Made by a program: the position numbers and the translations under genes. A stretch of DNA of 5,178 bases from CAIUKX01 sp964580965 (GTDB lineage Bacteria; Bacteroidota; Bacteroidia; Flavobacteriales_D; Crocinitomicaceae), in contig CAZOLZ010000084.1 of NCBI GenBank assembly GCA_964580965.1, positions 1 through 5,178 of the forward strand. Direction: 5' to 3'. This document shows, piece after piece, positions 1 through 5,178 of the stretch. The first letter of the stretch is position 1, and each line of letters begins with the position of its first letter. The notes beneath the pieces are model-generated. The model was not told where the DNA came from, searched no databases, and saw only the letters and a program-made list of their open reading frames with translations.

Positions 1-422
1 TTTTTTTGATTCAAAATATTTAAATAGATCTCAAATAGTTCATTCCTATTATCAGGGTTCTCTCTCAGAACATCTTCTTCATAAGGTATATCAGGACTGC
101 AAAGAAAATAATAATCAACTTTTTGTTGATCTAGTAATTCATTTATATATTGATTTTCTTTTCTGAACTTGTAGTCATTCCAAATTTTAATAACTAACAT
201 TTCAGTATCGTAAACTTGCAAACTTGAATTACAGTTTATTCGTTTTTCATTTTGTTTGAGTGCAATATTAATTAAGTCATCTTGATTGTAAGTTCTTTTT
301 AAGTTTGTAAGGTATTCTCTTGCATATTCTTCATGCCATTCTCCATCAAGAATTTCAGCTATTCTTTTTGATAGGGTTGTTTTTCCCGATGATTCTGGAC
401 CTGTAAAAGCGATTTTAAGCAT
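1..422 (-). CDS. nadR: NadR-like ribosylnicotinamide kinase (partial, C-terminus outside window)
   Basis: This is an AAA-type ATPase/kinase of the NadR C-terminal-domain family. The family phosphorylates nicotinamide riboside to NMN with ATP in the cytosol, the trapping step after riboside uptake. I read 140 codons from the ATG at 420-422; the gene continues past the left edge. A Walker A loop (GPESSGKTT, residues 8-16) sits at the extreme N-terminus. It is followed by EEYAREYL (31-38), an acidic YDTE segment (71-74) that is probably the catalytic or Mg-binding region, and DIPYEEDVLRENPDNR (111-126), which resembles the lid/substrate region of Bacteroidota NadR-like proteins. Because the Walker A loop starts at residue 8, the protein lacks the HTH and NMN-adenylyltransferase domains of enterobacterial NadR, so it is a kinase only. 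It overlaps the end of pnuC by 8 nt, a classic functional pairing. A thiamine-related kinase is less likely. NR specificity is inferred from family and context. Confidence 0.88.
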   Translation of the reverse strand, partial: MLKIAFTGPESSGKTTLSKRIAEILDGEWHEEYAREYLTNLKRTYNQDDLINIALKQNEKRINCNSSLQVYDTEMLVIKIWNDYKFRKENQYINELLDQQKVDYYFLCSPDIPYEEDVLRENPDNRNELFEIYLNILNQK

Positions 423-1014
423 TGATTAATTTATAATTCTTGTACCATTTAATAAATCCAAATAATGCTAAAAGTGTATAAATGGTAAAAAGTAAACTGG
501 TTAAATAAAATTCTCTTGAGCTATAGAGAATAATAGAAACAGCATCAATAATAATCCAATAAATCCAATTTTCAAGCACTTTTCTAGCAACCATAAAAGT
601 TGCTATTAAACTAAATATTGTTGTAAAAGCATCCATGTAAGGATTAGCTTGGTTGGTATATTTAGAAAAGATATATCCAATTGAAAGGGTTAAAATTGAA
701 CTTAAACTTATATTTACAAGATTCAGTTTAAAACCCCAACTTATGATTTGTTTATTTGCTGTATCTTTTCTCCACTTTAACCAACCATAAATCGCAGTTA
801 ACACATAGAAAATTTGTAAAAAACTTTCTAAATATAATTGAGCAGAAAAACATAGGTATACATAGATAGAAGAACTAATTAAAGCAAAAAGCCAAGCAAT
901 CATTTTTTTGTAGGTTATCGAAATGACATAACTAACACCTAAAATAACAGCAGTCCATTCTAAAAATGAAGTTTGTTGTATGGCTCTTAATATTGATTCT
1001 AAAATGTTTTCCAC
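415..1014 (-). CDS. pnuC: Nicotinamide riboside transporter PnuC
   Basis: This is a PnuC-family facilitator in the inner membrane that admits nicotinamide riboside (NR) for NAD salvage. It has 199 residues, slightly shorter than the E. coli protein, and about seven hydrophobic segments. Family motifs are visible: QIFYVLTAIYGWLKW (67-81), ENWIYWIIIDAVSIILY (148-164), and a last helix with Y179 and GFIKW (186-190). The start is GTG at 1012-1014, overlapping the TAG stop of the upstream gene by one base (TAGTG). No ATG occurs before residue 38, which would remove the first helix, and an in-frame stop lies at 1027-1029, so GTG is the only sensible start. The 3' end overlaps the NadR-like kinase by 8 nt. 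PnuC homologues next to thiamine pyrophosphokinase (PnuT) carry thiamine instead. Here the kinase partner points to NR. I see no riboswitch or separate promoter, since there is no intergenic space. Confidence 0.93.
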   Translation of the reverse strand: MENILESILRAIQQTSFLEWTAVILGVSYVISITYKKMIAWLFALISSSIYVYLCFSAQLYLESFLQIFYVLTAIYGWLKWRKDTANKQIISWGFKLNLVNISLSSILTLSIGYIFSKYTNQANPYMDAFTTIFSLIATFMVARKVLENWIYWIIIDAVSIILYSSREFYLTSLLFTIYTLLALFGFIKWYKNYKLINA

Positions 1015-1385
1015 TAAAATTGATCTCTATTTTCGCTCAATCTTTTTTGAATGATGAATAAAATACGTTTATTGATTTCTTTTTGTTTTGCAAGGTAAAA
1101 ATCAATTTCATCTATTTCAAATAAACCTATTATACTTCCAACTAGAGTTGCTTTGAAAGTCAAATCTTTCAATATTAGATTTTCTATTGTTAAATGTTGT
1201 TTTTCATCAGAAAGTTCTTGAAAATTAATTTGAAGACTATTTATTTTTTGCTTTGTTAATGCGATTAAGAAATGGTGTTGAAGTTTTATTATTGGTCTTA
1301 ATACAGTATTTTGAAAAATCTCATTTTCAGATGAATTATCATTTAAAGTTTTTATTTCTGGTCTCAATAACTTTTTCCCTTCCAT
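1014..1385 (-). CDS. Conserved small helical protein of unknown function (Bacteroidota type)
   Basis: I do not recognise a function. The product is 123 residues, charged and predicted almost wholly alpha-helical, with no signal peptide and no convincing membrane segment (residues 80-89 are only mildly hydrophobic). Likely conserved blocks are FQNTVLRPIIKLQHHFL (24-40), FKATLVGSIIGLFEIDEIDFY (77-97) and a basic C-terminal helix with NKRI and QKRL (105-116). I have seen similar short proteins in Flavobacteriia, some carrying the label glyoxalase. Nothing here supports that: there is no VOC-type beta-alpha-beta-beta-beta pattern and no evident metal ligand set. The ATG at 1383-1385 overlaps the trkA stop (TAATG), and its TAG stop overlaps the pnuC GTG start, so it is translated in the same operon and is a real gene. 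Any link to K+ or NAD metabolism is only guilt by association. Confidence 0.82.
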   Translation of the reverse strand: MEGKKLLRPEIKTLNDNSSENEIFQNTVLRPIIKLQHHFLIALTKQKINSLQINFQELSDEKQHLTIENLILKDLTFKATLVGSIIGLFEIDEIDFYLAKQKEINKRILFIIQKRLSENRDQF

Positions 1386-2071
1386 TATTTTTTATCTAAA
1401 AAGTGATTAATATCTTTATTAGAGCCGTAAATGACTAATACATCATGCTCTTCCAATAATAAACTAGGAGAAGCAACACCTTGAACTTTACTAGTAATAC
1501 GATGTTTACCTATTATACTTTTTTCTTCTTGATTTTTGATTGTTGTTAAAATCATTAAATTGTATTCCTCTCTGAAGTCAACTTCTTTCACTGTTTTTCC
1601 AATATATTGCTTTGGGACAGTTGCTTCAACAATACTAAAATCAGCATTTAAAGCAAATGAATCTACTAGACCATTTAAACATAGTTTTTTAGCCCATCTT
1701 TCGGCAGTTTCCTCTTCTGGATGTACAATTTCGTCAACCCCAATTGCTTGAAGTATTGTTTCATGAAGCGGATTGATAGCTCTGCTAATTAAACGTTTGA
1801 CTTTTAGATTTTTAAATAAAGCTGTTACAACAATATTTGCACCTTGATCTTCTCCAATAGCAACAATAACAATATCAGTATCTTTTAAGGGGAGTCCAGA
1901 TACTGTGTGAGTATCTGTAGCATCCATACAAATCGCATGAGATATCTTTTCTTTAATCGTATCTACTTTTGTCATTGAGATATCGATACCGATTATTTCA
2001 TTGCCTGATGCTGTTAATTTTTCAGCTAAAGAAGCTCCAAAGTTTCCTAGTCCAACGATTAAATATTTCAT
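1385..2071 (-). CDS. trkA: Potassium uptake regulatory subunit TrkA/KtrA (RCK protein)
   Basis: This cytosolic RCK protein forms a ring that binds nucleotide and gates the membrane partner TrkH/KtrB. Its 228 residues match single-module KtrA (about 220), not the duplicated E. coli TrkA (about 458). The N-terminal Rossmann domain (1-130) has the dinucleotide loop GLGNFG (7-12), acidic D30 at the end of beta-2 (ribose binding), D50 in CMDATD, and HPEEE (117-121). E119 of that last block aligns with E125 of B. subtilis KtrA, a cation/nucleotide ligand. A C-terminal RCK_C domain spans about 140-222 and ends in the typical DVLVIYG strand (210-216). The Arg found in B. subtilis KtrA inside the loop (GLGRFG, R16) is Asn10 here, so the nucleotide response may differ. 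It starts with ATG, 16 nt after trkH. Function is firm; ligand preference (ATP/ADP, NAD(H), or c-di-AMP at RCK_C) is not readable from sequence. Confidence 0.94.
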   Translation of the reverse strand: MKYLIVGLGNFGASLAEKLTASGNEIIGIDISMTKVDTIKEKISHAICMDATDTHTVSGLPLKDTDIVIVAIGEDQGANIVVTALFKNLKVKRLISRAINPLHETILQAIGVDEIVHPEEETAERWAKKLCLNGLVDSFALNADFSIVEATVPKQYIGKTVKEVDFREEYNLMILTTIKNQEEKSIIGKHRITSKVQGVASPSLLLEEHDVLVIYGSNKDINHFLDKK

Positions 2072-2087
2072 ATTAATAATTTGTAAT

Positions 2088-3860
2088 TTAATTAATTAAA
2101 ATGTCTTCAGTAGGGTATTTGTAATTTCGATAATTTACCTTTTTCATGAATGCAATTAATACAGTTAACATTGTTACCCTTCCAGTAAACATGGTTAAAA
2201 TTAAAACAAATTTACTTAAAGGGTGAAGACTATTCGTAATCCCTAAACTTAGACCTGTTGTACTATAAGCTGAGAAACATTCAAACGTAATTTTAAGTAA
2301 AGATAATTCCGGATTGAATAAAGCTATTGTAAAGGTTGCAATTCCAACAACAATAAATGATAATGTAATGATTGCAAAAGCTCTTCGAATTGAAGTGTCA
2401 GGAATTTCTCTTCTTGAAAGCTCAAGCTTGTTTTTACCTTTAGCCAGACTTAAAAAATTAAGTGTTGCAATTGCAAAAGTTGATGTTTTGATACCACCAC
2501 CTGTAGAAGAGGGAGAAGCACCAATCCACATTAAAAATATTGTTAATAAAATTGTTCCTGTATGTAGTTGTCCCATATCGACAGCATTAAAACCTGCGGT
2601 TCTTGGTGTTGTTGCTTGAAATAAAGCTGTAATTATTTTACCAAAAAATGTAGAATGATTTTGTAAGGTATTATTATATTCTAAAATAAAGTAGAATAGT
2701 GTCCCCAAACCAATCAAAGAAAAAGTAGTGATAAGTGTAATTTTAGAATTAAGATTAATAATTCTAGCCTTATGACTATACTTTTTTCTCATCAGAAGGT
2801 ATTTTAATATTAAATGTTTGAGATAGGACAATAAATTCAAAACGATAGGAAAACCTAATCCACCTAAGACAAAAAGGGTAATAATACTGAGTTGTAGAAA
2901 GTAATTTGTTGTAAATCCAGTTTCAACAATACTGTTGCTTAAAGTTGAAAAACCTGCGTTACAAAATGCTGAAATTGAATGAAACATTGAGAAGAAGTAA
3001 TGTTGAAATTTAGATTCAAAAAGTTTTTCATTTGTACTAAAGTACAGTAGTATTGCGCCAAAAAGTTCAACAATAAAAGTTATAGTTAAGACACGTTTGA
3101 AAGTAGAGAAGACCTCTCCAATTTTTTCAGCATTAGACATGTCGCTCATCACTAACTGGTTACCGTATGAAGTACTACCTTTGAAAAAATAACTGAAATA
3201 ACTCGCGAAGGTTAGAATACCCAAACCACCAATTTGAATGAAAATGACCAATATAATTTGACCTAAAGTTGTGAATTCAGAACTCGTGTCGACAACAGCT
3301 AGACCTGTCACACAAACAGCACTTGTGGCCGTAAATAAAGCATCCAAAAAGTTTATTCCATATACTGTTGAGTTAGGAAGTAGAAGTAAGAGTGTACATA
3401 GAAGGATAATTATAATAAAACTAATTATGAATAACTGAGCTGGATTAAAGGATATTCTTTTGTAGTTAATTTTTTGTTCAGCTAACTCTCTTATTAATGT
3501 CAGAAAAACTGCAAACTCAACCCAGTTTATTTTGTGGAAAAATAGGGCTTGATGAATAATAGAAGTAGTGTTCAGTTGATGGTAAATAATAAAAATTGAA
3601 ATAGAAATACTGACTAAATCAAATGAAATTACTTTTAAAGTTAATCGTTTCTCTTTTTGAAAATATCTTAATATAGTAGCAATTATACCAAAGCCTACAA
3701 CAAAGTAAAAGAACTGATTGATTATATTTTGAGTGAAATATGATTGATTGAAACCAAAGTCATAGATTATGAAGAAAAGTCCTAATAAATTGATCCAAAA
3801 AGCAAATTTGAAATATACTTTTAAAACATTATTAAAACGTTGAATTAAATCGTATTTCAT
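2088..3860 (-). CDS. trkH: Potassium transporter subunit TrkH/KtrB with N-terminal membrane extension
   Basis: This is the inner-membrane K+ (or K+/Na+) translocating subunit of a Trk/Ktr system, gated by TrkA. I choose the ATG at 3858-3860 (590 residues), 4 nt after the mscS stop. A TTG seven codons upstream would overlap mscS by 17 nt. From the ATG, residues 1-139 hold about four extra hydrophobic segments (near 17-37, 45-65, 77-97, 111-125) before the superfamily core, which opens with NPAQLFI at 139-145. The four selectivity-filter turns are intact: CVTGLA (183-188), FCNAGF (299-304), PRTAGF (419-424) and STTGLS (533-538), with Gly at 186, 303, 423 and 536. The intracellular gate loop GASPSSTGGGIKTST (447-461) and the pore Arg in GRVTMLT (R561) are present, and the C-terminus PTEDILIN is typical. 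KtrB proteins of about 450 residues lack the N-terminal part, which is usual in Bacteroidota. Cosubstrate is not deducible. Confidence 0.94.
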   Translation of the reverse strand: MKYDLIQRFNNVLKVYFKFAFWINLLGLFFIIYDFGFNQSYFTQNIINQFFYFVVGFGIIATILRYFQKEKRLTLKVISFDLVSISISIFIIYHQLNTTSIIHQALFFHKINWVEFAVFLTLIRELAEQKINYKRISFNPAQLFIISFIIIILLCTLLLLLPNSTVYGINFLDALFTATSAVCVTGLAVVDTSSEFTTLGQIILVIFIQIGGLGILTFASYFSYFFKGSTSYGNQLVMSDMSNAEKIGEVFSTFKRVLTITFIVELFGAILLYFSTNEKLFESKFQHYFFSMFHSISAFCNAGFSTLSNSIVETGFTTNYFLQLSIITLFVLGGLGFPIVLNLLSYLKHLILKYLLMRKKYSHKARIINLNSKITLITTFSLIGLGTLFYFILEYNNTLQNHSTFFGKIITALFQATTPRTAGFNAVDMGQLHTGTILLTIFLMWIGASPSSTGGGIKTSTFAIATLNFLSLAKGKNKLELSRREIPDTSIRRAFAIITLSFIVVGIATFTIALFNPELSLLKITFECFSAYSTTGLSLGITNSLHPLSKFVLILTMFTGRVTMLTVLIAFMKKVNYRNYKYPTEDILIN

Positions 3861-3864
3861 TCGT

Positions 3865-4698
3865 TTATTTATTTTGTTCAACTTTATGTAAATGAATATC
3901 CATTTGAGGGAAAGGAATATTTAATCCTTCCTTATTGAATGCATTGTATACTTTTTCATTCATCTCAAAATAAACATTCCATAAATCATTTGCTTTTACC
4001 CATGAACGTACAATAAAATTTACAGAATTATCAGCTAAAGCTGAAATTGCAATAAATGTTTCAGGATCTTTTAAAATTCGTTCATCAGTATCACACAATG
4101 CTTTTAATATTTCTTTAGCTTTAGAGGTATCATCACCATACCCAATACTAAATGTCCATTCAACACGTCGATTCTCTTCAGTCGTGTAATTAATTAAAGA
4201 AGACGTAGCTAATCCACCGTTTGGAATAATAATGGTTTTATTATCTGCTGTTTTTAATGTCGTATTGAAAATTTGAATCTCTTTAACGGTTCCAATATAT
4301 CCCTGAGCTTCAATTACATCTCCAATTTTGAAAGGTTTTATAACTAATATTATAACTCCACCAGCAAAATTTTGTAAAGTTCCAGATAATGCCATACCAA
4401 CAGCTAAACCAGCAGCACCTAACAATGCGATGAAAGAAGTCATCTCAACACCTAACATTGTTAAAACAGAAATAATAAGCATAACCCTCAATGCAGCATT
4501 GATTATACTTTTTAAGAATGGTTTTAAAGATTCGTCTGTGTTACTCTTATCTAACATTCTTGTGAATGTATTAATCAGTCCTTTTATTACCCATCCACCA
4601 ATTATCCATATTATGATAGCGCCTATTAATTTTGGAGCATAGGTTACAGCGATTTCTGTTGCTTTATCAAATAAAATATAATCAATTTGATCTCTCAT
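3865..4698 (-). CDS. mscS: Small-conductance mechanosensitive channel, MscS family
   Basis: This homoheptameric inner-membrane channel opens under membrane tension and releases solutes on hypo-osmotic shock. Its 277 residues are collinear with E. coli MscS (286). It has TM1 (about 20-42), TM2 (about 66-84), pore helix TM3 (about 88-118), the beta domain, and a C-terminal alpha/beta cage. The pore helix GAAGLAVGMALSGTLQNFAG (94-113) keeps the Gly/Ala packing. The constriction Leu pair of E. coli (L105/L109) corresponds to L98 and M102. PFKIGDVIE (122-130), GYIGTVKEIQIFNTTLKTADN (133-153), IIIPNG (156-161) and FPQMDIHLH (263-271) are family signatures. It starts with ATG, without a Shine-Dalgarno sequence, after a 166-nt gap, and is the probable first gene of the operon. 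The close link to trkH/trkA suggests joint control of solute release and K+ uptake. Ion selectivity cannot be read from the sequence. Confidence 0.95.
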   Translation of the reverse strand: MRDQIDYILFDKATEIAVTYAPKLIGAIIIWIIGGWVIKGLINTFTRMLDKSNTDESLKPFLKSIINAALRVMLIISVLTMLGVEMTSFIALLGAAGLAVGMALSGTLQNFAGGVIILVIKPFKIGDVIEAQGYIGTVKEIQIFNTTLKTADNKTIIIPNGGLATSSLINYTTEENRRVEWTFSIGYGDDTSKAKEILKALCDTDERILKDPETFIAISALADNSVNFIVRSWVKANDLWNVYFEMNEKVYNAFNKEGLNIPFPQMDIHLHKVEQNK

Positions 4699-4864
4699 TT
4701 TGTCTGTTATTTTTTGAAATATAAAATTAGTATTAATTATTAAAATAAAAGATCATCCATCTTAACCTTGCTAAAATAGAAGTGACTTGATATTTTATGT
4801 TGAATTTGATTAGGTTGAGAGGGTTTAGATAAATGAATAATGATTCTCAGTTCAATTGTTTTCT
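4699..4864 (-). promoter_or_regulatory. Intergenic region, presumed promoter area of the mscS-trkH-trkA-pnuC-nadR operon
   Basis: This is the only non-coding gap longer than 20 nt. It is very AT-rich and lies between the DUF2400 stop and the mscS start. On the minus strand the element TATATTTC (4723-4716) matches the Bacteroidota -7 consensus TAnnTTTG except for the last base, and would start transcription only about 10 nt before the mscS ATG. I find no TTG at the expected -33 distance, so the call is weak. A short inverted repeat (AAGAT, 5-nt loop, ATCTT; 4763-4749) followed by TTTATTTT might slow or end transcription from the upstream gene, but its stem is only 5 bp. No riboswitch fold or clear operator was recognised. 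Confidence 0.3.
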
Positions 4865-5178
4865 TTAGAATTTAGATTCAAAGGCTCCAATTCCAAATAA
4901 TGCAAAATCATATTTAGCGGGATCAACAGGGTCAAATGCTCTTAATTGTGACATTATTTCATCCAATGTTTTACCATCGTTCTGTGAACGTGAGATTAAG
5001 CCTAATTGTCTTCCAATATTTGCCGTATGAACATCCAATGGTATATTTAGTTCACTCATTGGGATTGATTTCCATATTCCAAAATCTACTCCTTTATTAT
5101 CTTGTCTACACATCCATCTTAGGAACATGTTTAAGCGTTTAGCTGCACTATTTTTTGTAGGATTTGAAATATGTTTGG
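4865..5178 (-). CDS. TIGR02757/DUF2400 family protein (partial, N-terminus outside window)
   Basis: The last 103 residues of a conserved protein of unknown function are visible. The frame is open from the right edge through 5176, so the internal Met at 5126-5128 is not the true start. Family-typical blocks, numbered from the first full codon in the window, are KHISNP...SAAKRLNMFLRWMCR (1-24), VDFGIWKSI (30-38), PLDVHTANIGRQLGL (46-60), and FDPVDPAKYDFALFGIG (81-97). Complete family members are about 250 residues, so roughly 60% is missing here. The PLDVH block is reminiscent of the catalytic-Asp motif (VDTHV) of helix-hairpin-helix DNA glycosylases. I infer a possible distant relation but no proven activity. 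It is on the same strand as the operon but 166 nt upstream, so it may be a separate transcription unit. Confidence 0.88.
   Translation of the reverse strand, partial: KHISNPTKNSAAKRLNMFLRWMCRQDNKGVDFGIWKSIPMSELNIPLDVHTANIGRQLGLISRSQNDGKTLDEIMSQLRAFDPVDPAKYDFALFGIGAFESKF

Noticed and set aside
415..1014. Thiamine transporter PnuT instead of PnuC
   Set aside because: PnuT genes usually neighbour thiamine pyrophosphokinase and often a TPP riboswitch. Here there is no leader, and the overlapping partner is a NadR-type kinase.
1536..1751. Plus-strand open frame of 71 codons inside trkA
   Set aside because: It lies wholly antisense to a well-supported gene, has no recognisable protein features and fits a shadow frame.
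2314..2619. Plus-strand open frame of 101 codons inside trkH
   Set aside because: It is antisense to the conserved gate loop and third and fourth filter region of TrkH. Its composition mirrors the membrane protein on the other strand, and no independent signal was seen.
4328..4642. Plus-strand open frame of 104 codons inside mscS
   Set aside because: It is the complement of the conserved TM2-TM3 region of MscS. The openness is explained by constraint on the real gene.
4741..4763. Minus-strand inverted repeat AAGAT/ATCTT followed by TTTATTTT, as a terminator for the DUF2400 gene
   Set aside because: The stem is 5 bp with a single G-C pair and does not extend. Such repeats arise easily by chance in this AT-rich DNA, so it is mentioned in the intergenic entry but not called.
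5126..5128. ATG as the start of an 87-residue DUF2400 protein
   Set aside because: The frame stays open to the window edge and the upstream codons encode family-typical residues (KHISNP...SAAKRLN), so the gene is cut by the window and does not start here.
4936..5142. Plus-strand open frame of 68 codons at the right edge
   Set aside because: It is antisense to the conserved DUF2400 coding sequence, with no start context or homology that I can recognise.
1..5178. A previously undescribed defence, mobile or RNA-based system
   Set aside because: Nearly every base is accounted for by recognisable transport and metabolism genes with uniform composition. I saw no repeats, integrase, tRNA, attachment site or structured non-coding stretch.

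Overview
The window reads as ordinary chromosomal DNA from a low-GC member of the Bacteroidota, most likely Flavobacteriia. The grounds are the strongly AT-biased codons, the absence of Shine-Dalgarno sequences before any start, and proteins that fit Bacteroidota versions of their families: a long TrkH with an N-terminal membrane extension, a KtrA-like TrkA with GLGNFG, a stand-alone NadR-type kinase, and a small helical protein known to me only from this group. The genus cannot be told from the sequence alone.

All seven genes lie on the minus strand and are read from right to left. At the right edge (4865-5178) is the C-terminal part of a TIGR02757/DUF2400 protein. After a 166-nt AT-rich gap (4699-4864), the only substantial non-coding stretch, six genes follow almost without spacing: a small-conductance mechanosensitive channel (mscS type, 3865-4698), the potassium translocating subunit TrkH/KtrB (2088-3860), its cytosolic RCK subunit TrkA/KtrA (1385-2071), a 123-residue protein of unknown function (1014-1385), the nicotinamide riboside transporter PnuC (415-1014), and a NadR-like ribosylnicotinamide kinase that runs off the left edge (1-422). 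The junctions are +4 nt, +16 nt, a 1-nt TAATG overlap, a 1-nt TAGTG overlap and an 8-nt overlap, so a single transcript with translational coupling is likely. Its promoter would most simply lie in 4699-4864.

The operon joins two themes. MscS with TrkH/TrkA covers both directions of osmotic and ion control: release of solutes through a tension-gated pore, and nucleotide-regulated K+ uptake. PnuC with the kinase forms a complete NAD salvage entry step, in which riboside is taken up and trapped as NMN by phosphorylation. The unknown protein sits at the join, coupled to both neighbours.

I see no RNA genes, mobile elements, CRISPR arrays, repeats or defence genes. The plus strand carries only shadow reading frames. 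I found no clearly new biological system. The points worth a second look are the K+/NAD gene linkage, a substituted nucleotide-sensing position in TrkA, the N-terminal membrane module of TrkH, the unknown small protein, and an HhH-glycosylase-like motif in the DUF2400 protein.
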